From assembly GCF_000499385.1 (NCBI RefSeq), contig NW_013653062.1, positions 2,501 through 42,061 of the forward strand: a stretch of 39,561 bases of DNA, written 5' to 3'. The stretch comes from Eimeria necatrix (taxonomy: Eukaryota > Apicomplexa > Conoidasida > Eucoccidiorida > Eimeriidae). Under the pieces are notes generated by a model. It was not told where the DNA came from. It ran no database searches and saw nothing but the letters and a program-made list of their open reading frames with translations. Below are positions 1 to 11,404 of this stretch, in pieces; the stretch's first letter is position 1, and each line of letters starts with the position of its first letter. The position numbers and the translations under genes were made by a program.

Positions 1-700
1 CGCTGCGGAGCCCCTGGGCGTGCGCAGCCCCCTGAGCTGCTTTTTTGAAGATCTAGAAATAAATAATTAATTAAATTAAACCAATTTAAGCATTTAAACC
101 CAGAAATGCGCCGCGCGGTGCCCCTGGGTGGCCTGGGTTTGCTGCAGCAGCAGCAGCAGCGCTCCAGCAGCAGCTGCTGCTGCCTGTGAGCTAAAGCTAG
201 ACAAACAAAACCCCCACCCTTCAGGCCTTCTTCTAAAGGCCTTTTTAATCATTTATATTTATATTTAAACTCAATTTATATTTAAATTTAAACTCAACTG
301 AGGGCTGAGAAAGGCAAAAGCTTTGCTGCTAACTAATCAGCTGCTGCAGCCGCGGCCAGCAGCCAACTCCCTGGCTGCCCGGGGGGCCCCAGCCAGGGGG
401 CCCCCTGCGGGGGCCCCCTGTGCTGCAGCAGCAGCAGCAGCAAACCCCAGCGCCATGGCGCGAAGCCGAAGCTGCCTACCCCTGGGGGCCCCCCAGGGGC
501 TCCCAGGGGGCCCCGAGGGGTCCTTAGGGGGCCCCCAGGGGCCCCCGGGGGCCCCCAAAAGCCCTCAAAAAGGGCCCCTAGGGCTCACCACAGACCCAAG
601 GGGCCCCCAGTGGTTCTCAGGGGGCCCCAGGGGCCCCCAAGGGGCTCCACAAGGGCCCAGGACAGGCAGGAGCTGGGCGGAGTCTTTAAATCTGAGGAGA

Positions 701-776
<76 letters not shown>

Positions 777-894
777 AGCCTTTTTGTTATATTGGCCCTG
801 CGCAGTAGAGTTCTGCAGCAAACGCTGGGGCGCGCTGCAGCCCCTGGGGGAGCAGTTGCTTCCACTTCCCAAGACTTCAGCTGCTGCAGGTTTT
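1..894. other. Intergenic, no supported gene
   Basis: This stretch starts with AT-rich sequence (about 50-320). It continues with G/C runs of GGGGCCCC type mixed with CAG/CTG triplets (about 380-780). The open frames here begin at TTG rather than ATG and consist of Ala/Gly/Pro or Gln runs produced by the repeats. I see no domain, no convincing splice site and no RNA gene. Confidence 0.6.
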
Positions 895-969
895 AGCTAG
901 CTAGCTAGCTAGCTAGCTAGCTAGCTGGCTAACTGGCTGGCTAGCTAGCTAGCTAGCTAGCCAGCTAGC
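895..969. repeat. AGCT tetranucleotide array
   Basis: A run of AGCT units (read as TAGC/GCTA in register), with a few units changed to GGCT or AACT. The unit is its own reverse complement, so the array can fold on itself. The same unit recurs at about 9130-9700, 35373-35580 and at the right edge of the window. Confidence 0.9.
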
Positions 970-1319
970 CAAAAGCTGGGCACAGAAAAGCCTGCAGCAG
1001 CTCTCTGGGGCTTCTTAGCTTTCTCTGCAGCGCAGCACAAGTGGACCACTGGTCACCCCGGTGGTCAGGGGGGCCCCCTTGGGGGGCCCCCCTGGGGGCC
1101 CCCCTGCTGCTGTGCTGCTGTGCTGCTGCGCAGTAGTGCAGAGCTGCTGTGCTGCAGCAGCAGCAGACCCCTAAGCCGTAGAGGCTGCAGCAGCTGAGCA
1201 GCCCCCCCTGCAGCAGAGGCCCGCTGCTGCGCTGCAGCAGCAGCGGCTGCTGCAGCAGCTGCAGCAGCCCACCTCATCAGCTTCCTTGCTGCCCCAGGTG
1301 GGCTGCTCTAAGGTGACCC

Positions 1320-1690
1320 CCCCGTGCTGCTGCTGCAGCACCAGCTGCTGCTGCTGCTGCTGCTGCAGCGCGAGCTGGTTTTGATGCTGCTGCAATGCCA
1401 GCGGCCGTTGCTGCTGGTGCAGCGCCAGCTGCTGCTGCTTGTGCTGCAGTTGCTGCTGCTGCAGCAGCAGCTGCTGCAATGCCAGCGGCCGTTGCTGCTG
1501 GTGCAGCGCCAGCTGCTGCTGCTTCTGCTGCAGTTGCTGCTGCTGCAGCGCGAGCTGCTGTTGCTTCCCCTGCAGTTGCTGCAGTTAACTGCTGCGATTG
1601 TCGCAGTTGCTGCTTCTCCCGCAACGCGAGCTGATTTTGCTGCTGCGGCTACGTCAGCTGCTGCTGCTGCTGCTGCTGCTGCAGCAAATC
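1320..1690. repeat. Diverged CTG/CAG tract with an 84-bp tandem unit
   Basis: A CTG/CAG-rich block. The motif GCAATGCCAGCGG occurs at 1392 and again at 1476, marking an 84-bp segment repeated in tandem with small changes. All three plus frames and the minus frames are open here only because the triplets lack stops. I do not call a gene. Confidence 0.75.
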
Positions 1691-1789
1691 TCTGAAGCTG
1701 CTGCTGGCTGTTTTCCCACAAAAGCTAAAATGAGCCTCAGCAGCAAAAGTGCAGCAGTGGGCCTTATTAGCTGCCTACTGCTGCTGTTT

Positions 1790-2200
1790 GCTTTGCTGCA
1801 GCAAAGCAGCAAAGAGCTATCTGAGTTTGCTGCAGCAAAAGGGCATTTGAGTTTGCTGCAGCAAAAGGGCATTTGAGTTTGCTGCAGCAAAGCAGCAAAG
1901 AGCTATCTGAGTTTGCTGCAGCAAAAGGGCACTTGAGTTTGCTGCAGCAAAGGGCCATTTGAGTTTGCTGCAGCAAAGCAGCAAAGAGCTATTTGAGTTT
2001 GCTGCAGCAAAAAGCCATTTGATTTTGCTGCAGCAAAGCATTTGATTTTGCTGCAGCAAAGCAGCAAATGGTCATTTAACTTTGCTGCAGCAAAGCAGCA
2101 AATGGTCATTTAACTTTGCTGCAGCAAAGCAGCAAATGGCTACTTAACTTTGCTGCAGCAAAGCAGCAAATGGTTTTGCTGCAGCAAAGCAGCAACACAA
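1790..2200. repeat. Minisatellite built on the palindrome TTTGCTGCAGCAAA
   Basis: About a dozen copies of the 14-bp perfect palindrome TTTGCTGCAGCAAA are separated by short variable linkers such as GGGCATTTGAG, GCAGCAAAGAGCTAT or GGTCATTTAAC. Every core is self-complementary, so the array could form a series of hairpins or be bound by a dimeric protein. No coding function is visible. Confidence 0.85.
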
Positions 2201-2800
2201 ATCTTTTTAAATAAATATCTATTTATGTAAATTTGTCCATTTATAATGCCTCCAAACAAATATATATATAAATAATATATATTTATTTATATATATTTAT
2301 ATATATTTATATATATCTATATATATTTGTATATATTATATATATAACATTTATATTACATATATATGTTATATAAAACATTTTAAATATATTATATATA
2401 CATAAAGTTATATAAATAATATCTTATATGTAATATATATTATACACATTTTGTAGACTGCAGCAGCAAAATAACTTTTAAGATATTTGTTGAATTATTT
2501 ATTTATTTACTTTATTTCTTTAGTCAGTTATATATATAATTGTCAGTTAATTAAATTAATTAACTTATTAATTAATTCATTAAGTTGTGAATTTATTTAT
2601 TTATTCATTTGATAATTAATTAATTTATTTGTGAGCAAATTAATGGATTATTCAATTAACTAACGGATTAATTAATTAATTAATTAATTAATTAATTAAT
2701 CAATTAATTAATCAATTAATTAATTAATTAATTAATTAAATGAATAATTAGGTAATTAGTTAATTAATCAATTTATATTTTAAAATGCAAAAAGAAAAAA
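2200..2800. repeat. AT-rich satellite (TATA then TTAA units)
   Basis: The left part (about 2260-2450) is alternating TA/ATAT sequence. The right part (about 2530-2775) is made of TTAATTAA/ATTA units with imperfect stretches. It is very different in composition from the GC-rich CAG blocks on either side. No gene is seen. Confidence 0.85.
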
Positions 2801-3095
2801 GCTGCACAAGCAGCCCCCAGCGAGAGAGTTTATTGGGCTGCATGCAGCATTTGGTTTTATCTTTTAAATTCATTTTAATTATAATTATTTAATTAAATTT
2901 AGAAAATTTAATTTATTTATTCAATTTATATAAATTAAAAAGAAATAAATCCTGAAAAGGCAAATACTGCAGCAGCAGCAAGACCAGTGGTCCACTGCTG
3001 AAAGAGCCCCTCGAGCTGCAGCAGCAGCGCAGTGCCCACAGCAGCTGGCCCAAGGCTTCTCTTGCTGCTGCTGCTGCTGCTGCTGCAGCTGCAGC

Positions 3096-3128
<33 letters not shown>

Positions 3129-3833
3129 GCTGTTGTCGCTTGCCGCCCGCAGCCGGGAGCTTTTAGACTTTTAAATTAGGATTTTGAATTGGACTTTTAA
3201 ATTAGACTTTTAATTTATATTTTTTGATTTTATTTTTTGCAACAAAAGAGAGAAATCTGAAACAAACGAAGCAGCTGCTGCCAGCTGCGGCTACCCAGCA
3301 GCTGCAGCAGCCCACTGCGTCGTCTGCAGCGCCAGCTGCTGCTGCAGAGCTCAGCTGCGAGATGCAGCTTTTAAACTTTAATTAATTAATTAATTTTGGG
3401 AAAATATTGAGAAACATTTGCTGCCTGCTGCTGCAGCTTCGCGCGGTTTGCTGCATGCAGAGCCGCCGCTGCTGCTGCTGCTGCATGCAGCCCCTGCTGC
3501 TCGTCAGCGCTTGCTGCTGCAGCAGAAGCCCGCGGCGCTAACTTTCGCAGCAGCAACTGTTCCAGAAAGCTAAAACTTGGTTGAGGGGACAGGTAACAGC
3601 CCAAGGCCTGTAATTGCGGCGCTACAGCGGCTGAGAGCAGCGGCAGCAGCAGCTGCTGCTGCTGCAGCGACAGGACGGGCAGCAGCAGACGAGCTGCTGC
3701 GCAGCAGATTCGCCTCGCGCTGCAGCAGCAGCAGCAGCAGCGCCCTTTCCGCCTAACAACAAGGCAGGGAGCAACTGGAGCTCCCCCGGAGCATCGCCAG
3801 CAGCAGCAGCAGCAGCAGCTGCAGCAGCGACCG

Positions 3834-3864
<31 letters not shown>

Positions 3865-4031
3865 ACCGCCCTTCCAGCTCGACAGCGCAGCAGCAAAAGG
3901 CCCCAGCAAGCCCTGCATGCATGCATGCATGCATGCATGCATGCAGCTGCCCATAGCTCTGTGGCTGCCCCCATGGCGCAGCAGCAGGCGCTGGCTGTTC
4001 CCTGCTGCCCGCACCTGACCCGCCACTAGCC

Positions 4032-4035
<4 letters not shown>
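2800..4035. other. Intergenic or 5' region of the downstream ORF
   Basis: Mixed CAG/CTG tracts and AT-rich segments. A GCAT array occupies about 3914-3944. Upstream exons of the plus-strand Q/A-rich ORF may lie here, because that ORF has no in-frame ATG at its start, but I could not identify one. The long minus-strand frames in this part are poly-Cys/Leu/Ala shadows of CAG repeats. Confidence 0.4.
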
Positions 4036-4067
<32 letters not shown>

Positions 4068-4602
4068 GCAGCAGCAGACGAGTCAGCAGCAGCAGCAGCA
4101 GCAGCAGAGGACGCCGAAGGCGCAGCCGAGGGAGACCCCAGAGAGAGCTGCGGGGATGAGGCAGCGGGGAGCGGCGCGGCAGCAAAGCCTGCTGCTGCTG
4201 CTGCTGCAGCAGCAGCAGCAGCAGCAGCAGCAGGAAATGGGACTTTCGTGCTGCAGTCCGAAACAGAGAGACTCGTGAGAAGCTGGTGGCTGCGGCGGCA
4301 CTTAGCAGCAAAACTGCAGCAGCGGCAGCTGCTGCTGTCGCTGCTGGGCGAAGTGCAGCAGCGGCGCTACGAGCTGCTTGCTGCTGCAGCAGCAGACCTG
4401 CGGGAGGCCGACAGGGAGGAGCAGCAGCACGAGCTGCAGGCCTTCCAGCAGCAGCAGCAGCAGCAGCTGCAGCAGCTCTACCAAGACATGCTGCGCAAGC
4501 GCGAGCAGCAGCGGGAAGAAAGAGACAAGGCGCTGCAGCAGCAGCAGGAAGCAGCTTTGCGGCGGCTGCGAGACAAGCGCCGCAGGCCAGGGGACACAGA
4601 CG

Positions 4603-4646
<44 letters not shown>

Positions 4647-4747
4647 ACAGCAGCAGCAGCAGCAGCTCCAGCTGCGCCCCCGGCCGCAGGCGCAGCGCAG
4701 CCACAGCTGAGCAGCAGCGGCCCTGACGTGCCTGCAGCGTCGGCGAG

Positions 4748-4790
<43 letters not shown>

Positions 4791-4849
4791 TTGGACCCGA
4801 AGTTGGCTTCGCCGTCACCCCCGCTGCAGCCATACGCTGTAGAGGAGCT

Positions 4850-4887
<38 letters not shown>

Positions 4888-4960
4888 CTGCAGAAGGTAG
4901 CGACCCGTGTCTGCTGCCGTGGAACGGGGACACGCCTTGCAGCGACGCAGTAGGGCTCGC

Positions 4961-5009
<49 letters not shown>

Positions 5010-5144
5010 CAGCTCTTGGGGAGGGCCCACTTGACCCGCAGCAGCAGCAGAAAAGGCCTGAGGCAGCGCACTAGGGGGGCCCTCTTCTCTTCTGCTTCCG
5101 CTCCTGCTGCAGCACTGGGTGGGCTGCTGCAGCAGCCTTGCGAT

Positions 5145-5176
<32 letters not shown>

Positions 5177-5632
5177 GGCCTCGGAAGCAGCAGGCAGCAG
5201 CAGCACGAGCAGCAGCAACGTTGCTGCCATTCGCTCCAGCACCCGCTTCACGCGTTCTAGTCTGCGCACAGCAGCACGTGCTGCTCGCAGGGCTTTGCTG
5301 CCTGCTGCTGCTGCTGCTGCTGCTGCTGCTTCGGGTGCTGCTGCTGCGGGGTCGCCTCTGGTGCAGGGCTCTGCAGCAGCGGGAGCAGCAGCAGCAGCAG
5401 CCACGGAGCAGCAGCGGCAGCAGCAGCAGCAGCAGCAAATCTTGCTGCCAGCAGGGCTCACAGCGTCGCATTTGGCCGCCTTCAATGCGAGTGCTGCTGC
5501 TCTGAAGCAGAATGCAGTGCCGTCAGCAGCAGCAGCAGCTGCTGCTGCGGCAACGCAGCAGCAGCAGCAGCAAGCAGCAACAGCAGCTCTGCAGCAGCTT
5601 GGACTCACTGCAGGCCACCGCAGAGGTGACGC

Positions 5633-5663
<31 letters not shown>

Positions 5664-6012
5664 CAGGCATCAGAGGCCTCGCAGGTTCAGGGCCCCTTAT
5701 CCTTGGCAGCAGCAGCTGCTGCTGCTGCTGCACCTGCTGCTGCTGCTTCGGGGTCCCTTTTGCTGTCGGGGGGCACCGCAGCGGGCTGGGGCAGCGGGGG
5801 AGCAAGCAGCAGCAGCAGCAACACTGGCAGCAGCAGCAGCTCCATCACACCACCTGGAACAGTAAGCAACAATACTGCAGCAGCAGCAGCAGCAGCTGCT
5901 GCTGCTGCTGCTCGCAGCCCGCTGATGCAGACGAAGCAGCTGCTCTTGGGGCTGCCCTTGTGGGGCCGCACGGGGGTTGGCGCAGCAGCAGCAGGGGGGT
6001 CACCTGCAGCAG

Positions 6013-6051
<39 letters not shown>

Positions 6052-6153
6052 TGTCTTTGACCTGCGAAAGCAGCCGGTCTGACCAGCAGCAGGCCTCAGC
6101 CACAGGGGCACTTGCAGCAGCAGCTCCAACAGCAGCAGCTTTGTCTCCTGGAG

Positions 6154-6184
<31 letters not shown>

Positions 6185-6602
6185 CTCCGCAGCCCAGCAG
6201 CAGCAGCAGGCCCCATCGCCATCAAGACCTCCTGCTTACCCCCCACTGCAGCAGCAGCTACTGCAGCACCAGCTGCAGCAGCAACTGCTGCAGCAACACA
6301 TCCAAAACCAACAGCAAACAAAGAACCAAGGGGCCAGTCAACAGTTGCAGCAGCAGCAGCTGCTTTTGCAGCAGCGGCAGCAGCAACTGCAGCAGCAGGC
6401 GTCGCAGCAGCAGCAGCTCATGTTGTTGCAGCAACGTGCTGCTGCCTTACAAGCAGCAGCAACTCAAGGTCAGCAGCAGCAGCAGCAGCAGACGCAGCAG
6501 ACACAGACGCAAAGCCAGTTGGCTTCGGGACTGCAGCAGCTGTTGGGACAGCCGTCGCAGCAGCAGTACACGCAGCAGCAGCTCCAGCTGCTGCAGCAGA
6601 TA

Positions 6603-6637
<35 letters not shown>

Positions 6638-7727
6638 CCAGCTCCCGGCGGGCATTCACGCTGCATCGGTGCAGCAGCTGCTGCAGGCCAGGCAGCAGCA
6701 ACTGCTGCAGCAGTTTCAGCTGCACCATTTGCAAGTAAAGGTGCAGCAGCAGCAACAGATGCAGCAACTGCAGCAGCTACAACAACAGCAACAGCAGCTG
6801 CAGCAGCAAAATCAGCAGCAGCCGCAGCAGCAACAAACGCAGCAGCAGCAACAGCAGGCGCAGCAACTGCACCAGCTGCAGCAGCTGCAGCAGCTTCAGC
6901 AGCTACAGAGCAAGTTGCAGCAGCAGCAGCTGCAGGGCCGTTTGGGAGGATCTGCACAGTTTCCCCCGCAGCTGCTGCAGCAGCGGCTGCTGCAGCAGCA
7001 GCTAATGCAACAGCAAGTGCTGCAGCAGAGGCAGCAGCAACTGCAGCAGCAGCTGCAGCAGATGCAACAGCAGCAAGACGGCGCGCAGATAGCTGCTCGA
7101 CTGGCAGCTCTTAGCAGCGAGGGCAGCAGCAGCAGCGCAGCACTGCAGCAGCTGCAGCGAGCTGCTTCGGCGGGGCACCCTGCAGCAGCAGCAGCTGCTG
7201 CTGCACTGCAGCAGCAGCTGGGCACATTTTCTGCTGCGCAGTCCCCTGCAGGCACTATTCTTCGCCCTGCAGCAGCCCCAGCAGTCTCGCAGCTGCTTCC
7301 TGCTGCAGCAGGAGCAGCAGCAGCAGCAGCAGCAGGAGGGCTGCTGTGTTCTCCGGGATCTTCGCTGCTGCCGCCTCCCCAGGGGTCGCCGCTGCTGTCG
7401 AGTGCTGCTTCTGCTGCTGCTGCTGCTGCTGCTCTGTCTTTGTCGCTGCCGCCGTCAGTTGCTGCTGCTGCTGTTGCTGCTGCTGCATGCGAGGCCCCAG
7501 GGGCGCGGGCTGCGGCCAAGTCGACGGCCCAGCCAGCTGCAGCCGCAAACACTGCAGCAGCAGCTGCTGCTGCTGCTGCTCCAGCAGCAGCGGGCTCCCC
7601 GGAAGCAGCAGCAGCAGCAGCAGATGCAGCCTCGCTGCACAGAGACTCTTCGGGCTCTAGTGCTGCTGCTGCGCTGCAAGCAGCAGAAGTTCCCAGTGCA
7701 GACAAGTCAGGTGTTGCAGAGTCCCTG

Positions 7728-7765
<38 letters not shown>

Positions 7766-8153
7766 GCGGGACGGAACATCGCAGCAGCAGCAGCAGCGAA
7801 TTTTGCTCAAGAGCCCAGAGCAGCTCGTGGCTGCTGCTGCAGCGTGGGGTTCCTCTAGGGAAGCTGCTGCAGCGCAACAGCTGGAAGCAGCTCTTCCAGA
7901 GGCTGAAGGTGAAGACACAGCAGCAGCAGCTGCTGCTGCTGCTGCTGCAGCTGCTGCTGCGGGAGGCGCAGCGGCTGCAGTCCCTCACGTAGCTGACATT
8001 AATGCAGCAGCCAATGTAGAAGCAGCAGCAGCACCGCTGGCAGCAGCAGCAGCAGCACTGGCCAGTGCTGCTGCTGCTGCTGCGCCCACGTCGGGTGCCT
8101 GTGCCCCTGGATCCAGCAGCAGCAACTTTCCTGATAGTGCTGAGCAGGCGTGA
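4036..8153 (+). CDS. Q/A/S-rich protein with basic coiled-coil N-terminal part, unidentified (5' end unresolved)
   Basis: I do not recognise this protein. The frame is open from just after a stop at 3954-3956 to TGA at 8151-8153. The first in-frame ATG is only at 4488, while good-looking coding sequence runs back to about 4036, so the exon is probably spliced to an upstream exon; the CAG at 4033-4035 after a pyrimidine-rich stretch is a candidate acceptor. Non-repeat parts: an acidic stretch (about 4107-4160); a strongly helical, charged region (about 4250-4590) with motifs such as RSWWLRRHLAAKLQQR and RKREQQREERDKAL, likely a coiled coil; and a basic Arg/Ser region (about 5040-5290). The rest is long poly-Gln, poly-Ala and poly-Ser runs, with a Gln/Leu-rich centre (about 6240-7080). 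A nuclear or chromatin-associated role is only a guess from the composition. That it is coding at all is likely but not certain, since triplet repeats open frames by chance. Confidence 0.5.
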
Positions 8154-8155
8154 GG

Positions 8156-8595
8156 CGCATGCAATGCAGCAGCAGCAGTGCAGCAGCAGCAAAGCAGTGG
8201 CAGTGCAGCAGCAGCAGTGCAGCAGCAGTGCAGCAACGCCTTGCTGCAGTAGCGGTGCAGCAGCAGCGCAGCAGCGCCTCGCCGCGCCGCTGCAGCAGCA
8301 GTGCAGCAGCAATGCAGCAGCTCACTGCTGCGCTGCTGCAGCAGCTGCAGCTGCTGCAGCAGCAATGCAGCAGCGCGCTACTGCGCTGCTGCAGCTACTG
8401 CAGCTGCTGCAGCAGCAATGCAGCAGCGCGCTGCTGCGCTACTGCAACTGCTGCAGCTGCTGCAGCTGCTGCAGCAGCAATGCAGCAGCGCGCTGCTGCG
8501 CTACTGCAGGTGCTGCAGCTGCTGCAGCTGCTGCAGCTGCTGCAGCAGCTGCAGCTGCTGCAGCTGCTGCAGCTGCTGCAGCAGCAACTACAGGC
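8156..8595. repeat. Higher-order CAG/CTG array just after the Q/A-rich ORF
   Basis: Inverted CAG and CTG triplets alternate in a larger unit containing CAGCAGCAATGCAGCAG, CGCGCTGCTGCGCTACTGCA and CTGCAGCTGCTGCAG, repeated several times with small changes. Every segment can pair with its neighbour. The block begins directly after the stop codon at 8151-8153. Confidence 0.75.
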
Positions 8596-8873
8596 AAGGG
8601 ACACGTGTAGGGCATGTGGAAACGTCAGTGTACAGCCGGGGCCCTTCTTTTATATTTTGCCCTTTTGTGATTTCTTTTCTTTCTTTTATTTTCTTTTTAT
8701 TTTCTTTTTATTTTATTTCTTTTTATTTTCTTTTTATTCTCTTTTCCGGAAGTCCCGCACTGTCTAGAACCCCCCAGGTGTACAGACACCTCAAGTCTAG
8801 ACCCCACACGAGCTGCTGCAGAGCTTTATAAAGTTGGGGGCCCCCTTTAGCAGCAGGGGGCCCCCTAGCACTT

Positions 8874-8908
<35 letters not shown>

Positions 8909-9037
8909 AGAGCGCCGCGAAGGCTAGCCACTAGCTGCTGCAGCAAGCAGCAGCAGCTGCTGCTAGGGAGGCTTGCGGCCCCCGCTGCTGCAGCTGCTGG
9001 TTTGGCGCTTGCTGGCGCCTAAGCCTTTAGGTACCGC

Positions 9038-9079
<42 letters not shown>

Positions 9080-9130
9080 GCAGGAGGCAGCTGCACACAG
9101 CTGCAGGGCCGCAGCAGCAGCAAACTCCGT
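8596..9130. other. Intergenic, no supported gene
   Basis: A T-rich stretch (TTTTATTTC units, about 8645-8745) is followed by CAG tracts near 8875-8905 and 9038-9085. I see no gene. Confidence 0.6.
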
Positions 9131-9700
9131 GCAGCTGCAGGTGGCTGCAAGCAGCTGCAGCTAGCTGTAAGTAGCCACAGCTAGCTGCTAAGTAGCTAGC
9201 TGTAGCTCTAAGTAGCTAGCTACGGCTAGCTGTAAGTAGCTAGCTACAGCTAGCTGGAGGTAGCTAGCTGCAGCTCGCTGGAAGTAGCTAGCTGCAGCTA
9301 GCTGGAAGTAGCTAGCTGCAGCTAGCTGGAAGTAGCTAGCTGCAGCTAGCTGGAAGTAGCTAGCTACATCTAGCTGGAAGTAGCTAGCTGCAGCTAGCTA
9401 TAAGTGCAGTGGGTGCAGCAAGCCCAAATTAGTTGGCTGTGGGTAGCTGTAACTAGCTAGCTGCAGTAAGTAGCCACAGCTAGCTGCAGCTAGCTATAGG
9501 TGGGTGCAGCTAGCTGCAGCTAGCCAGCTGCAGCCGGCCGTAGCCAGCTAGCTGCAGCTAGCTAGCTGCAGCTAGCTGTAGCTAGTCATCTGCAGCTAGC
9601 TGTAGCTAGCCAGCTGCAGCTGGCTGTAGCTAGCCAGCTGCAGCTACCTGAAGCTAGCCAGCTGCAGCTAGCTGTGTGCAGCGCTAGCTGGTGCCTAGTC
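9130..9700. repeat. Satellite of AGCTAGCTGCAGCTAGCTGG-like units
   Basis: About 570 bp built from GTAGCTAGCTGCAGCTAGCTG-type units with frequent variants (TGGAAGTAGC, TGTAAGTAGC, CCAGCTGCAGC). The core GCTAGCTGCAGCTAGC is self-complementary. No gene is seen. Confidence 0.85.
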
Positions 9701-9798
9701 CCACTCGGGCTTGAGGCCTTTAATATAATCTGCAGCTAGCTGTGTGCAGCGCTAGCTGGTGCCTAGTCCCACTCGGGCTTGAGGCCTTTAATATAATC
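9663..9798. repeat. Perfect 68-bp tandem duplication
   Basis: The segment 9663-9730 is repeated without a difference at 9731-9798. The unit contains CCCACTCGGGCTTGAGGCC followed by TTTAATATAATC. Identity of both copies indicates a recent duplication or an assembly duplication. Confidence 0.95.
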
Positions 9799-9837
9799 AC
9801 CATATTGGGAGGGCACTGGGGCCTCTAGTTGAGGCTT

Positions 9838-9880
<43 letters not shown>

Positions 9881-10139
9881 AGCAAAAGCCAGCAGCAGCT
9901 CCCTCCCCGGGACCAGCAGCTGACTAGGGGCCCCTCCCGGCTGCCCCTTCCCGGGGGCCCCCATGAGGCCCCAAAAGAGAGTAGCGCGCAGCAGCGAGAC
10001 GCAGCAGCAGCAGCAGCAGCAGCAGAAGCAGCAGCAGCAGAAGCAGCAGCAGCAGCCCTAGGCCTACCAGCTAGGGGCCCCCACGCCCGAGGGGGGCCCC
10101 AGCCAGGGGCCCCCAAGAGGCATGTGAGCGTCCGCGGCC

Positions 10140-10174
<35 letters not shown>

Positions 10175-10312
10175 TGGGGGGGCGCTCGCGGGCCCGCGGG
10201 GTGAAGATAATAAGATAAATCTTTGCTTTATTTGTTAATTTGGTTTAATTTAATTAAAATATACATTTAAATGCGCAAGACGAAGCAATAAAGCTGCGGA
10301 CGGAGCGCACGG

Positions 10313-10352
<40 letters not shown>

Positions 10353-10554
10353 CGAGGCCACCAGCGTGCATGCGCGCGGTGTACATACACCTGAGGCCTG
10401 CAAAGCCCCCACAGAGGCTCAAAGGCTATTTACACTTTTGTTTTTATTTATTTGCTGCACTTAAGAGAGAAATTTCTTCAAAGTACAGCAAATTCGTTTT
10501 GCTGCTGCGGGGGAGCGCCGCCGCCCTGCAGGTGTTCCATTTAGGGTGCACATC
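9799..10554. other. Intergenic region upstream of the nucleoporin gene
   Basis: CTG/CAG tracts (about 9840-9890, 10000-10055, 10140-10172, 10315-10352), G/C runs, and an AT-rich part near 10210-10280. The sequence GGTGTACATACACC, a variant of the palindrome that forms arrays elsewhere, lies at about 10378-10391. I see no gene. Confidence 0.55.
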
Positions 10555-10594
10555 TAGGGTTTAGGGTTTAGGGTTTAGGGTTTAGGGTTTAGGG
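10555..10594 (+). repeat. Telomere-like TTTAGGG array upstream of the nucleoporin start
   Basis: Between five and six TTTAGGG units in the sense orientation of the downstream gene, about 145 bp before its ATG at 10739. Because it is internal and flanked by unrelated sequence, it is an interstitial array, not a chromosome end. Confidence 0.9.
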
Positions 10595-10738
10595 CGGGGG
10601 CTAGGTTTTGGGCTTGCAGCCAGGGGCTCGCTCTCCCTGGCAGCTGCAGACCCTAGGACTGGCGGAACAGGAGCACAGAGCTGCAGCAGCAGCAGCAGCA
10701 GCAGCAGCAGCGGCAGCAGCAGCAGCAGCAGCAGCAGC

Positions 10739-11037
10739 ATGTTCAGCAACGCCTCGCCGTTCGGGGCCTCCAACACAGGCCAGGGCCTCTTCGGGGTGCA
10801 GCAGCAGCAGCCTGCTGCTGCAGGGGGCCTCTTTGGTTCTGCTGCTTCCACGCAGCCCGGCAGCAGCAGCTTAGGCACAGGTAAGCAGCTCACGGGGCAG
10901 CAGCAGCAGCAGCAGCAGCTGCTGCTGCTGCAGCTGGAGTCCTTGCTGCAGCAGCAGCAGCTGCTGCTGAGGGGGCGGGAGGGCAGTCTGCGGGACTTTG
11001 CTGCAGGCCGCAGTCGCTGTCTGCTGCTGCTGCTGCT

Positions 11038-11069
<32 letters not shown>

Positions 11070-11370
11070 CAGCCGTTCCTTTTTTTGTTTGCTTAGGCTG
11101 CTGCGCAGCTGACGCTGGTTGCTGCTGCTGCTGTGCTGCTGCTGCTGTGCTGCTGCTGCGCCGCAGGACTCTTCGGGCAGCAGCAGCAGCAGCCAAGCAG
11201 CGGGGGCCTCTTCGGAAGCTCGCTGGGCACTGGGGGGGGCCTCTTTGGGCAGCAGCAGCAGCAGCAGCAGCAGCCGCAGCAAGCCACCGGGGGCTTCTTT
11301 GGTGCTGCAGCAAACACTAACACTGCAGCAGGCTCGGGGGGGGGCCTATTCGGCAGCAGCACGGGCTTTG

Positions 11371-11404
<34 letters not shown>

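Noticed and set aside
323..808. 161-residue plus frame rich in Gly, Pro and Ala
   Set aside because: It starts at TTG, is made of GGGGCCCC and CTG repeats, and has no domain.
1730..1876. Short plus-strand frame starting ATG with a hydrophobic start (MSLSSKSAAVGLISCLLLLF)
   Set aside because: It looks like a signal peptide but runs straight into the TTTGCTGCAGCAAA array and stops. No following exon, domain or splice site supports it.
3622..4833. 403-residue minus frame of Leu, Ala and Cys runs
   Set aside because: It is the complement of CAG repeats of the plus-strand ORF; the hydrophobic runs are poly-CTG translation.
10555..10594. Possibility that TTTAGGG arrays mark a chromosome end
   Set aside because: Many arrays occur in both orientations throughout the window with genes on both sides, so they are interstitial.
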